Notes under the pieces: model-generated
The model's database searches: none
Told to the model about the DNA's origin: nothing
What the model saw: the letters and a program-made list of their open reading frames with translations, nothing else
In this document: positions 49,199-59,833 of the stretch, piece by piece
How positions within the stretch are numbered: the stretch's first letter is position 1
How the letters are laid out: every line of letters begins with the position of its first letter
DNA from: Pempheris klunzingeri
Taxonomy: Eukaryota > Chordata > Actinopteri > Acropomatiformes > Pempheridae
DNA length: 64,000 nt
Direction: 5' to 3'
Assembly (NCBI RefSeq): GCF_042242105.1
Contig: NC_092019.1
Coordinates: forward strand, 13,264,328-13,328,327
Program-made: the position numbers and the translations under genes

Positions 49199-49724
49199 CT
49201 GGTGACAAATCACACTGTCTGGCCTGTGAGGTGACTGTGTGATTTGTCACCAGTATGTCAGCTATTGATAATAGTCAAAACTTCATTTTCAATAAAAATT
49301 ATAAATGTAAAAAAATGGCAATATTCGGTCGTCTAAAAAATATGTGAAATGAGCATCTTAGTATTAGGCAAAAAAATCATAGGCAATTTATTATATCCGG
49401 AGTTCCTTCTTATTTACTGGTATCAACTTATTTAATTCAAGCTCATTATGGAATATTGGTTATATTTCAGGGCCTACAATGGTGACACAAATATATTGAT
49501 TGAGCAAAGTTGCACACTTAGTATTACACAGAAGTCATTATAGTGGCAGACATTTAAAATGCATTTTACTTGCCCTAAAATATATCAACAGAATTAAACA
49601 TATATTTTGCTTTATAGTAGAGATCAGCACAGTAGTCATATGTAATGAAACTGCAATCATCAGGCACACAAATGATCATTATGAGCGATTTTGATCATAA
49701 ACTCTTTTGTAAGGTAATTTTTTT

Positions 49725-52700
49725 TCACAGGTTTCCATAGATCTCCGCAGTGTTCATGTAATCGTCACTGTCATCAAGGCCCTGTGGGAGATTAAAAGGT
49801 CATTATTATCGCAGGTGATGATTGTGCCACTGTACATGTATGTAATTCTTGGTAGTAAATTATTGCTGATTTAATAATACCTCTTTGTAATTGCAGGATT
49901 TGGGCTGGCTGAGTCCATTAACAACAACATCAACAACAAGAAGACAGAGAAAAAGAATGACATAAGACAATGCTATGCAATAGTTTATAATATTAACAAT
50001 AATATTTGTTATTAACTGGTCAGGTTCAAGAGGAGTGAGACAAGTACCTTTTCGGAGATGGGAAACGAGGTTTGGAGATTTTCTGATCTGCACATGATTT
50101 TGAATTCACATTATTGGGCCTGAGGATTAAAATTCATGTCACTATAGCCAGGAAAACAACAATTAGCTTCTTGATTTCTTACAGTTAACACACTTATGTA
50201 TGACCCCAATCCAACATGTCCTCTTTAGGCCTTCTGTTATAGAAAGAAATATATAATATAATATAAATCAAAATCGAAATATGCTAATTGGGACTATTAA
50301 ATGAATATCTTAGTTTATCTTAGTTTCATTATAACAAAAATGGATTCTCAAGGATTATATTTAGTTTAACTTTGAAAATAATCAAGTAATGAAAAACTAT
50401 AGTGAAACTAATCAGTAGAGGCTAGAATCATCATTGATATTACTCATGTCTTGCCGAGAAAATCTGCTCCAAATAGACCATCTGCACAAAAAAGAGGAAC
50501 TTAAACTATACAAATGTTGTGAGGCATATAGATAAACACATATTTGTACACATGCAAATATAAGTGGGGCCACGCAAGTCACCAAAATTATTTTCAGCAT
50601 TTGAAGACAAAGACAAAAGACCAAAAGAAATGGCTCTTGCCTTAGGTCAGAACGAGATGGTCGTGGTCCATCAGAAAAAATCCTGAAAAAACATCAATAC
50701 AATTAAGAGTAAGATAACAGTTTTCACACCAACTTTCCAGGAAGAGAAAGGAAAAATAATCAGAAACAACTTTTTTTTCATCCTCACCTGCGAGACAGCC
50801 TGGAAAGCCGGTTCCACATTCTTAACGGTACAGAAAAATAAAATCATGACAATAAAGGAAAATGTTTGAAGGCAAGATAATACAGGTGAAGAAGGTAAAC
50901 ATTTTACCTAATAGAGATCACCATGAAACTTCCCCGATTGACTACTTACATTAAGACAATACCTTTTTGCATTACAAGTTTGACTAAATGTTATACGTAA
51001 ATATGCAAATTAGCCATACTTGTATTTAATATGAGCTAATTAGCATACACTTCCAGAAAATAAATTTAACCACTGGATAAAACCAGGTTCAAAATTTTTG
51101 TTTTTTTGATATATCAAAACCAAAAGTTTTTACGGTGGACATATTGGATGTCTTTTTTTAATCACTCCATCAGCCAGAAAATATAGTCAACAGCCATAAA
51201 AAAGCAATTTACATTATGTTTTTAGTAATAAAATGTTATTGGCTATAAATCAGGCTATGAATGATGAACAAACCGCTCTGCAAGAACCTTCAAAATATAG
51301 ACAGAAACTAATTTTATTAAAGCGGCCTTTACAGACATGAATTTCGGAGACATCAGATACTCATGTAGTGTAATAAACACCAAACACCAAATTTTGTATT
51401 TTGAAGTTTTCTTTCCATTAGTCTGATAGATGACATGGAAGCAAAGTCCCCCAAAATGTCAATTTTGACCAGTGCATGAAAAAAATGATATCATTGTTGC
51501 ACTATGACCTAAATCTGCTCTACAGCGTTTTTACCTGCCATCCTGATTTTGGAGCTCTGCAATGCGTGTCCTTGAGCAAGCAGAGAACATTGTTATTTTA
51601 CTGAAGAGCACATACTACACACAGACGTGGGAAAAATGTGTAACATGCAAAAAAACGATTTTTTTGCAGTTAATGTCAGTGCATTGCTGCATTACTCACT
51701 TGTATTTTTTCACCATGATAATGCAGAAGACTCCAAAGATCACAGCAGTACCAATCCCCACCACTGTGGGAATGATGATGTGGTTATAGTCTTCTTTACC
51801 TGCAAACAGACAGAATTTATATATGAGCCAGTCTTTGTTTAAATGGCACAAATGTCAGTAAGAGAAATCAAAGGACATCCTAAAAGATCTCACGTTTTAC
51901 ATAGAGTGTCAGTGTTGCAGAGGACGTCTTCGACCCATGAAAGTGTGATGTGCAGGTGACCTCGCTGTGGTCATCCTTTTCTTCAGGAATGAACGTTAGG
52001 GTGGACTGTACCTCCCAGTAGCCAAGATGACGTTCTCTGTGGACCTCAATGATCCCATCTGCGCTGCCCCTACTCCATGTGAGTTTGGGCATATGGGTGG
52101 AACAGGTATGGGTGACTGAACAGGTGACGGTGTAGGGATGATCTTGAATTGCTGTCTTTGGGTGAATCAGCTCAGGTACCACAGGATCATCTACGAATGA
52201 AAACGGGCAGAGACAACGTTAAAGGCAAATTGTTGGAACAAAACAAAATTGTATGAAATTTTGGAAAGTTGGTGACATACGTAGCATCCTCAGCTCGACA
52301 CAATCTTCAACAAAGGAGAACTTGTTACTGCTGGATGTGGCCAATAATTCAATCCGGAAACAGAAAGGGCCGTTGTCCCAATCGTTGATGCTAGTAATTT
52401 CTAAGGTGCAGTTGCTACGACCAAGATCTCCCAAAAACCTTGTGCGGCCCTTGAAGCTGTCCAAGACCTGTGTGTCGTCGTTGTGATAGATGCACTGATC
52501 TCGATCATTTAAAAGATGCCAGATCCCTCTGAGCCTGGACATGGGCACGTTCCCCTCAGGATGGGTGAATGAACAAGGTATCACAACACAGGAAGAAACC
52601 AGGGCGTCAAGGCTTTTCACAACAGTGGCCGACCATATTTGGGTAAACACAGGGCAGCTCATAGCTGAAACAGATATGGAGGTGACAAAGAAATAAATAA

Positions 52701-52833
52701 CTTCTAGGAGGTCTCTTTGATTGATTTGTTTAAGTGGGGTGATTTTTAGAATGAGATTGGAAACAAAGAGGTGACTAATTATGTTACCTGCCAAGAGCAG
52801 ACAGAATATCACCATTTTTCCCTCTTTGTCCAT
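49725..52833 (-). CDS. Siglec-like receptor A: V + C2 Ig domains, TM, long tail with YxN motifs
   Basis: Eleven coding exons in transcript order: 52788-52833, 52281-52664, 51894-52190, 51700-51799, 51535-51570, 50788-50820, 50641-50682 (GC donor), 50444-50481, 50048-50087, 49881-49908 and 49725-49781, giving 366 aa. A signal peptide (MDKEGKMVIFCLLLA) precedes a Siglec V domain with Trp26, the CVVIPC and NCTL cysteines, and the sialic-acid-binding Arg position (FCFRIE, Arg119). One C2 domain follows (CSVTHTC, LTWSRG), then a membrane helix without charged residues (IIIPTVVGIGTAVIFGVFCI). Siglecs are leukocyte or glial lectins for sialylated glycans. The tail has basic LSRLSR-type repeats and ends GLDDSDDYMNTAEIYGNL. 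YMN and YGN fit Tyr-x-Asn, a Grb2-SH2 site type. There is no classical ITIM. Tail exons rest on phase and splice signals only. Confidence 0.82.
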
Positions 52834-53743
52834 ACTTCTCTGAGGTTTTGTTGGTGTTATGCAATACTGTGGGATGTTTACAGGAAACAAATAAAAGGCA
52901 GAGGGAGACAAATCACATGCAAGACCATATGCAAATAACAATTCAATTGTAATAAAGAGGAAAAGTGGAACTTTGGCACTAATCTTCACATTCATAGCCT
53001 TTTGGTTATACAGCAAATACATAAATGTAGTAAATAAATGACATTGTTAATGTCCTCATACAGGATATCTGAACATCTGAAACAACATATAATACATCAT
53101 TTACATTTACAGAATTGCCTGCACTCTCTTTTCTGTTCATTCTTATTACTTTTCAACAAGGAAATAACTTATCATTCAGACAAACCATGATGATAAATGT
53201 ATGAACCAGAATATTCAGAACAGCTAAACTGCAGTATTCCTGGGCCCGGCAATACATTTACAACAAACTTTCAAAATGAAATATTCAAAGGAAGTGAAGA
53301 GAACTAACACTCATTAGGTAGTCTGTTCTGTTCATTCATTCATCGTAAGCAAGTTAACAGACTCTTACCTGCTGAAGCTGCTGTCTGGCTGATCGGAGCT
53401 GTCTGCTTCTACCAAAAACACCTAACTGAGAATGTGCTGTGCTATTCTTCAATTAACAAAGATATGAACTCTACAGGCAGCAGAAAGAATTGCAGGCCAA
53501 ATCAGGAAACAGCGTCTTTTCCTGTCTTTGTGTGGAGAATGTAAAAGCAGTAGTAGCAAGTAGTAGGCAGTAGCAATAGCATTAATAGTGTTGAAAGTAA
53601 GAAATCTTAAAACCTATCTATGTGCTGAAGCAACAGATAAAACGTCACGTAAAATATGATGAGGATGCAGTGAAACAGTTTAAAGTAGCAGCGCAGAACG
53701 GTGACATATTTTGTTGCATTGGCTCCCCACTGCAGCACACTGG
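51694..53743 (-). repeat. Left arm of a 2,050-bp inverted repeat (palindrome)
   Basis: Position x in this arm pairs with position 107710 minus x in the right arm, without net insertion or deletion, from the edge of the spacer to six bases inside intron 4. Only scattered single-base differences are visible (roughly 1% by eye). It carries the promoter, 5' UTR exon (its splice donor side at 53369), signal peptide, V, C2 and membrane exons of receptor A. Confidence 0.97.
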
Positions 53744-53966
53744 ATTTTAAGTGAAACAGTGACTATGACTATTAAGTGATGACTCTAATCTTAAAGGAAA
53801 ACTCTGGTATTTTAAAACTTGTGCCCTATTTTGTATATTTTTTGGGGTTTGAAATGAGTAGTCGGTGCAAACATTTCAGCTGAGAAGGGTGATGAATGAG
53901 CTATAGCTGTAATGTAATCCTTTGGGGCAATCGCACCAAGTACTGCTAATAGTGCCAGTGCCAGTG
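53744..53966. promoter_or_regulatory. Spacer of the palindrome; shared divergent 5' region of the two Siglec-like genes
   Basis: A 223-bp unique spacer between the arms. It lies about 380 bases from each 5' UTR exon end, so both genes probably fire outwards from here or from the identical flanking arms. It contains a short tandem of TGCCAG/AGTGCC units (about 53949-53970). No TATA box or specific factor site can be claimed. Confidence 0.4.
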
Positions 53967-56016
53967 CCAGTGTGCTGCAGTGGGGAGCCAATGCAACAAA
54001 ATATGTCACCGTTCTGCGCTGCTACTTTAAACTGTTTCACTGCATCCTCATCATATTTTACGTGACGTTTTATCTGTTGCTTCAGCACATAGATAGGTTT
54101 TAAGATTTCTTACTTTCTACACTATTAATGCTATTGCTACTGCCTACTACTTGCTACTACTGCTTTTACATTCTCCACACAAAGACAGGAAAAGACGCTG
54201 TTTTCTGATTTGGCCTGCAATTCTTTCTGCTGCCTGTAGAGTTCATATCTTTGTTAATTGAAGAATAGCACAGCACATTCTCAGTTAGGTGTTTTTGGTA
54301 GAAGCAGACAGCTCCGATCAGCCAGACAGCAGCTTCAGCAGGTAAGAGTCTGTTAACTTGCTTACGATGAATGAATGAACAGAACAGACTACCTAATGAG
54401 TGTTAGTTCACTTCACTTCCTTTGAATATTTCATTTTGAAAGTTTGTTGTAAATGTATTGCCGGGCCCAGGAATACTGCAGTTTAGCTGTTCTGAATATT
54501 CTGGTTCATACATTTATCATCATGGTTTGTCTGAATGATAAGTTATTTCCTTGTTGAAAAGTAATAAGAATGAACAGAAAAGAGAGTGCAGGCAATTCTG
54601 TAAATGTAAATGATGTATTATGTGTTGTTTCAGATGTTCAGATATCCTGTATGAGGACATTAACAATGTCATTTATTTACTACATTTATGTATTTGCTGT
54701 ATAACCAAAAGGCTATGAATGTGAAGATTAGTGCCAAAGTTCCACTTTTCCTCTTTATTACAATTGAATTGTTATTTGCATATGGTCTTGCATGTGATTT
54801 GTCTCCCTCTGCCTTTTATTTGTTTCCTGTAAACATCCCACAGTATTGCATAACACCAACAAAACCTCAGAGAAGTATGGACAAAGAGGGAAAAATGGTG
54901 ATATTCTGTCTGCTCTTGGCAGGTAACATAATTAGTCACCTCTTTGTTTCCAATCTCATTCTAAAAATCACCCCACTTAAACAAATCAATCAAAGAGACC
55001 TCCTAGAAGTTATTTCTTTCTTTGTCACCTCCATATCTGTTTCAGCTATGAGCTGCCCTGTGTTTACCCAAATATGGTCGGCCACTGTTGTGAAAAGCCT
55101 TGACGCCCTGGTTTCTTCCTGTGTTGTGATACCTTGTTCATTCACCCATCCTGAGGGGAACGTGCCCATGTCCAGGCTCAGAGGGATCTGGCATCTTTTA
55201 AATGATCGAGATCAGCGCATCTATCACAACGACGACACACAGGTCTTGGACAGCTTCAAGGGCCGCACAAGGTTTTTGGGAGATCTTGGTCGGAGCAACT
55301 GCACCTTAGAAATTACTAGCATCAACGATCGGGACAACGGCCCTTTCTGTTTCCGGATTGAATTATTGGCCACATCCAACAGTGACAAGTTCTCCTTTGT
55401 TGAAGATTGTGTCGAGCTGAGGATGCTACGTATGTCACCAACTTTCCAAAATTTCATACAATTTTGTTTTGTTCCAACAATTTGCCTTTAACGTTGTCTC
55501 TGCCCGTTTTCATTCGTAGATGATCCTGTGGTACCTGAGCTGATTCACCCAAAGACAGCAATTCAAGATCATCCCTACACCGTCACCTGTTCAGTCACCC
55601 ATACCTGTTCCACCCATATGCCTAAACTCACATGGAGTAGGGGCAGCGCAGATGGGATCATTGAGGTCCACAGAGAACGTCATCTTGGCTACTGGGAGGT
55701 ACAGTCCACCCTAACGTTCATTCCTGAAGAAAAGGATGACCACAGCGAGGTCACCTGCACATCACACTTTCATGGGTCGAAGACGTCCTCTGCAACACTG
55801 ACACTCTATGTAAAACGTGAGATCTTTTAGGATGTCCTTTGATTTCTCTTACTGACATTTGTGCCATTTAAACAAAGACGGGCTCATATATAAATTCTGT
55901 CTGTTTGCAGGTAAAGAAGACTATAACCACATCATCATTCCCACAGTGGTGGGGATTGGTACTGCTGTGATCTTTGGAGTCTTCTGCATCATCATGGTGA
56001 AAAAATACAAGTGAGT
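53967..56016 (+). repeat. Right arm of a 2,050-bp inverted repeat (palindrome)
   Basis: Mirror of 51694-53743. It carries the 5' UTR exon (ending at 54341), signal peptide, V, C2 and membrane exons of receptor B. Identity ends at base 6 of intron 4 (GTGAGT), after which the two genes differ strongly. Confidence 0.97.
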
Positions 56017-56988
56017 TCATTGCAGACTTACATTACAAAGAACAAAATGATCAGTTATTTACAAAGACAGACTGTGTTTCCTCTCACCATGTCTAACTCT
56101 GCTTGAGTGTTTTGCTGCTCAATAAAATGACTTTTATCTGTCTCCTTAAGGACACGTATTACAGAGCTCCAAAACCGCGAAGGAAGGTGAGTAGAAAAAT
56201 ATTAGTGTATATTAATATATCAGAATCAGTTTGTAGTGCTACACTAACACTATTATTATTTTTTTCAAATTTTGTCAAATTTAGTGTGCTGAACCGGCTC
56301 TCCAGACTGTCTCGCAGGTGAGAGAATAGTGATTTTCTTTGAGATGGTTAATAAGACTTAACACACAGATGCACAAAATGTGCGAAGAGTAGAGGTGTAT
56401 AGGTAGTCAAACATCAAACTTTCCATCACTGGTCTCACAGTCATTTATTTCACTTATCTCTGCACCAGTGACTTTATTTTGATTGTCTGATAAGATCTAT
56501 GCTTCTATTTATAGTGATCTCTGTTCTCCTTCCTCTATGGTCTAATCAGGGGCAGAATTTGAATATGAGAAGTGAAACGGAGAACTTCATTCAAATATGT
56601 GAGACCATACAGTTTTTGTCCTTGGGTCCTCGCAGTTACATGAAAATTAAAAAATTTTGCATGGTTTTTAAGAATGTGTAAAGCTGAATTAATACACTTG
56701 TTGCCACAAGAGGGCTGAGCGCAAGCTTGTCCATTATTCAGTTTCTTTGGATGCTATTCACACTTATAATTAACATGTGAGCTGTATATGTTATTAACAA
56801 CTCAAAGGAAAGGTCAAAGGAAATAATGCTGTAGTTTGAAGTTTAATATTTCAAATTACTGAGGTATTTTCACACTTTCACTTCCTCATCTCAAAGGCAA
56901 TCGCTTTTTTTGTTTGGGTGGGTGTTTTGTGAGATGCTTAACACAACATCTGTGGTTAACACAAACTTTTTCTTGGTCTTTCAGATAA
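54877..56988 (+). CDS. Siglec-like receptor B: V + C2 Ig domains, TM, short tail
   Basis: Seven coding exons: 54877-54922, 55046-55429, 55520-55816, 55911-56010, 56151-56186, 56285-56317 and 56985-56988, giving 299 aa. A 5' UTR exon ends at 54341. Signal peptide, V domain (Arg119 in FCFRIE), C2 domain and membrane helix match receptor A with four differences in the V domain (residues 73, 111, 127 and 129). The C2 domain and helix are identical in protein. Exons 5 and 6 are homologous to those of A but diverged (TRITELQNREGR, VLNRLSRLSR). The last exon supplies one base and a TAA, so the Tyr-containing tail of A is absent. Without a charged membrane residue it is unlikely to use DAP12-type adaptors; a decoy or modulator of A is possible. 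An alternative last exon (AG before 56515) would also stop soon. AATAAA at 57196-57201. Confidence 0.82.
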
Positions 56989-59563
56989 TCAAGTAAGAAG
57001 GAAAGGAAGAAGTCCACTGTCTATCCCTCTTTTCTAATGCTAACACTGTAGGGACATCAGAAATTTTCAAATCCCAGGTGTCTTTAAAGTTTGATAGTGC
57101 CTGAAAGTTTTATTTTCAGGAGGCATGTTTTCATGTTATTCACATACTAGCTTCAGATAAATTGCTTTACTGTAATACATGCAAAAGCTTGAAAAAATAA
57201 AGCACACACCAAATGCTGCATTTACTTTGGTTTCTTTCATCAACCAAGTTTAGTTCATGAGTATAACATAAAAGTTTTACTTGATACATTTTTACCAGGT
57301 ACCCTTTATTCACCATCTACTGGCATGAGATACTACAGACTATTTGCTTTTCTCAGTTGATAACTATAGCCAGCGATGACAAAGTGTGCTGTCTTGTGTC
57401 ATTTCTGCTAATAATATCAACTTTTATACTTGCTTTTGTAAACCTTAGCATCAAACCTAAAATTGATTTAATCTACAGTAGATTTGAAAAGAAATGTGTT
57501 ATAACTGTTTCTCTATCTCATCTCATTTTCTATACCGCTTATCCGTCAGGGTCGCGGGGGAGCTGGAGCCTATCCCAGCTGCCCTTGTTACTGTTACTAT
57601 CACTATTACTATTACTGTTACTATGTTATCTAAAAACCATAAAACAAATATATCAGTAATATTAAATTTTTTTCTTTGGTTTGTGCTGAGTATGTTGTGA
57701 TTGCTTGATTGGTAATGCCATTGTCCTCCACAGTGGGGAGTCTTCATTTGGACAAGTGTTTTTTCTGTCTGCCGTGGATGTGTTTCTTATGAACTGGAGG
57801 CCAGATGGTGGCACTTCAAGACAACTTAACTTCAATGAAGTCATTGAAGGGTGGAAGTGAAACAGAGAGTGAAAACAAACTGGATTAAGTGAAGAGTGTG
57901 ATGAGAAGTGTTGATTATGCATCTTTTAGTGGTTTTAGAGTAAGAGAGCTTATGATTAAATTTCCACGGCTGATACAGCCAAATCAGTAACAATGATGCA
58001 AAGTTCAACTAACAAAAGTTAATCTTGTGATGTAACTGTGCCACATAAGTGATTTCTCCACAACAATGACTTTACATCTTAATTTGGAGAAGTTCACAAG
58101 TAACAAAATGAGTGAACAGTAAGTTTTAAATTGGGAGTTTCAGGAGATGAGGCCTAAAATAGTTTATTAGCACTGTTTTAACATGATCGATTAGAACACT
58201 TAAGGATGCAGTACAAACATTATGGGGGGCATTATGGGGTAGGATAGTGGCAGAGAAGGAGGGGGCAATATGTATTTTTTTCTTTTTGCTGAAGTGAGGG
58301 TACTTTTGAGTTTATGGTCCCCTACAAAACAACTAGGCTAACAGGATCAGTAAATCAGTTCTGATCAATAGGACAGATTAGGAGGCTCTGTTGTTGATGA
58401 TTGAACATTATGTCTCCAGATAGCACCGTTTTTCCACTTTTAGCTCCTACATCCGGTTAATCTCGACAGGAAGAAGAACTACAATGGCATAGTAGTTCAG
58501 TGTGTCCAGAAAATGTTAATTCTAAGTGTCATATAAAGCGACAGCGACAACTCTTGGTTCAAGAATTAAACAGATGCTCCATTTTATCACGTGTTCCATA
58601 ATCTTGGAGATCGGTAATTTTGCTTAAATTCTGTTGTTTGATTTGGGTGCAATTAGGAAAATAGTATTCCATCAAGGTTTTAATTTCCATCTTAAATTCT
58701 TTGACCAACAATTTCCACACTGTCTCAAATTACAAAGCAATCCAGCCAGTTCAAAAAAGTATTTAAATGCTGCATAGAGGCACTAAAGTGACAGAGGAAT
58801 CTACTGTTAACAAATGCAACAACGACAAGTGAGAAGTGACTAAAAAATTATTTCAACTAAACTAATCATAGTTTAAAATACCTTTAGAAGAATGACAGTG
58901 TAACTGTGAAACAGAATTATGTTTAATTATTTATGTCTTGCTCTTATTTTAGTTTCATTATGTACTCTTTCTTGCAGGCTTCCCTTTAGTGGACACAAAA
59001 TTTATACTTAATTTTATGCTCTTTTATATTCTACTTAATACACCAACAGCACAGAACATGAAACCTGAAACCAACAAAATTAAATTGACCTTCCTCTAAG
59101 GTTACAACAAATACATACCACTACAAATTCTAACAAGACAAATTGTATAAACTCTTTTGCTTGTGAGTGGAGGAATTTCACAGTGATTGATTAACTAAAG
59201 ACCAAACGATGCATTGATCAGCAGTGATGAACTTGTATTGATACTGCTCTGTTTAATCTAATCCAAAGATATACAATTAATTGTTCCTTTGATGACAGAT
59301 GAGGCCAGGCCTCTAATCTGCCCTGCAGGACTGTCTTTAAAATAGACGAGCCTGACCACGTCTCATTTAATGTTGGAACTTAAGCAGATAAACTGGCGGT
59401 GAGGTGGGATCTGCTCTTTTAACCAGGTAAAAAATATTTGTGTGGATTCTGCAGTTTATGTGCACACTTGCAGTGTAATTGATAACACACATTCATTTTG
59501 GAACATCTTCAGTTTCTTGGATTCACAGATTTGCAGACTTCCAATTTAAGCACCTTTCCTGTT
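56989..59563. other. Receptor B 3' UTR and intergenic DNA
   Basis: The receptor B 3' UTR probably ends just after the AATAAA at 57196-57201. A LINE fragment follows at 57521-57581. No homologue of the last tail exons of receptor A was found here by eye. The remainder is AT-rich with nothing identifiable. A possible 5' UTR exon of the next frame ends near 59427 (CAG|GTAAAA). Confidence 0.45.
57521..57581. repeat. Short LINE 3'-end fragment
   Basis: The phrase 'ataccgcttatccgtcaggg' with 'gggagctggagcctatccca' is the end of a common teleost LINE 3' UTR. Confidence 0.65.
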
Positions 59564-59833
59564 ATGGGTAACTCAGCATCCACCGGCTTCATGACTCCTA
59601 GGAGACTTTCCTGGGGGCGCCAGAAAGAGGACACAGTCAAGCTGGAGGACTTCTTGACACAATGCGAAGACGATCTCTGGAGAGTAAAAGGAAAGAAACT
59701 TTCATCTGTGAAAAAGGTCCACTGCACTCGCAGCATCTGTTATGTTGACCTAGCTGTCCAAGAGAACCACGGTTTTTACCCAAACATGGGCGAATTTCTG
59801 AACCCTGCTTTTGTTGGAGATCAGTCTCCATGA
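59564..59833 (+). CDS. Small unrecognised protein with N-myristoylation consensus
   Basis: An 89-aa frame starting MGNSASTGFMTPRRLSWGR. The MGxxxS start is the classic N-myristoyltransferase signal, and the nearby basic residues would help membrane binding. The rest is a mixed, globular-looking sequence (EDFLTQCEDDLWRVKGKK, CTRSICYVDLAV) ending GEFLNPAFVGDQSP. I recognise no domain. Support for a real gene is indirect: good start context, possible upstream splice sites (donor near 59428, acceptor near 59513) and an AATAAA at 60420-60425. The context is between Siglec-like receptor genes. It could still be a chance frame or the remains of a longer gene. Confidence 0.45.
   Translation: MGNSASTGFMTPRRLSWGRQKEDTVKLEDFLTQCEDDLWRVKGKKLSSVKKVHCTRSICYVDLAVQENHGFYPNMGEFLNPAFVGDQSP

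Larger units (their letters stand above)
48292..49264. repeat. Hairpin-forming inverted repeat interrupted by the hAT insertion
   Basis: Leaving out the hAT element and one copy of its target duplication, GCTGACATACTGGTGACAAA plus TCACAC (left arm) is the reverse complement of GTGTGATTTGTCACCAGTAT plus GTCAGC (right arm, ending at 49264). The inner 16-bp arms 49199-49214 and 49238-49253 are perfect without any correction. It may be the end or core of an older palindromic transposon. Confidence 0.75.
43975..49724. other. Gene-free stretch with repeats between the uPAR-like gene and the Siglec cluster
   Basis: No coding exon recognised. It contains local repeat copy 3 (44830), a tandem duplicate of about 65 bases (45775-45900), a GC- and CpG-rich segment (about 46200-47340), a hAT element (48310-49198) and a hairpin (to 49264). 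Parts not listed separately are AT-rich and show nothing I can identify. Confidence 0.5.

Noticed and set aside
54688-55491. 267-aa open frame as a single-exon gene (and its mirror 52219-53022)
   Set aside because: It reads through a good donor (54923) and acceptor (55045) and into intron 2. The middle part is an intron that happens to be open. The spliced model with signal peptide at 54877 gives normal Siglec domains.
51694-56016. Palindrome as a pure assembly error
   Set aside because: The flanking tail exons of the two genes are homologous but clearly diverged and the spacer is unique, so two real loci exist. An error in the arm sequence itself is still possible and is listed as a test.
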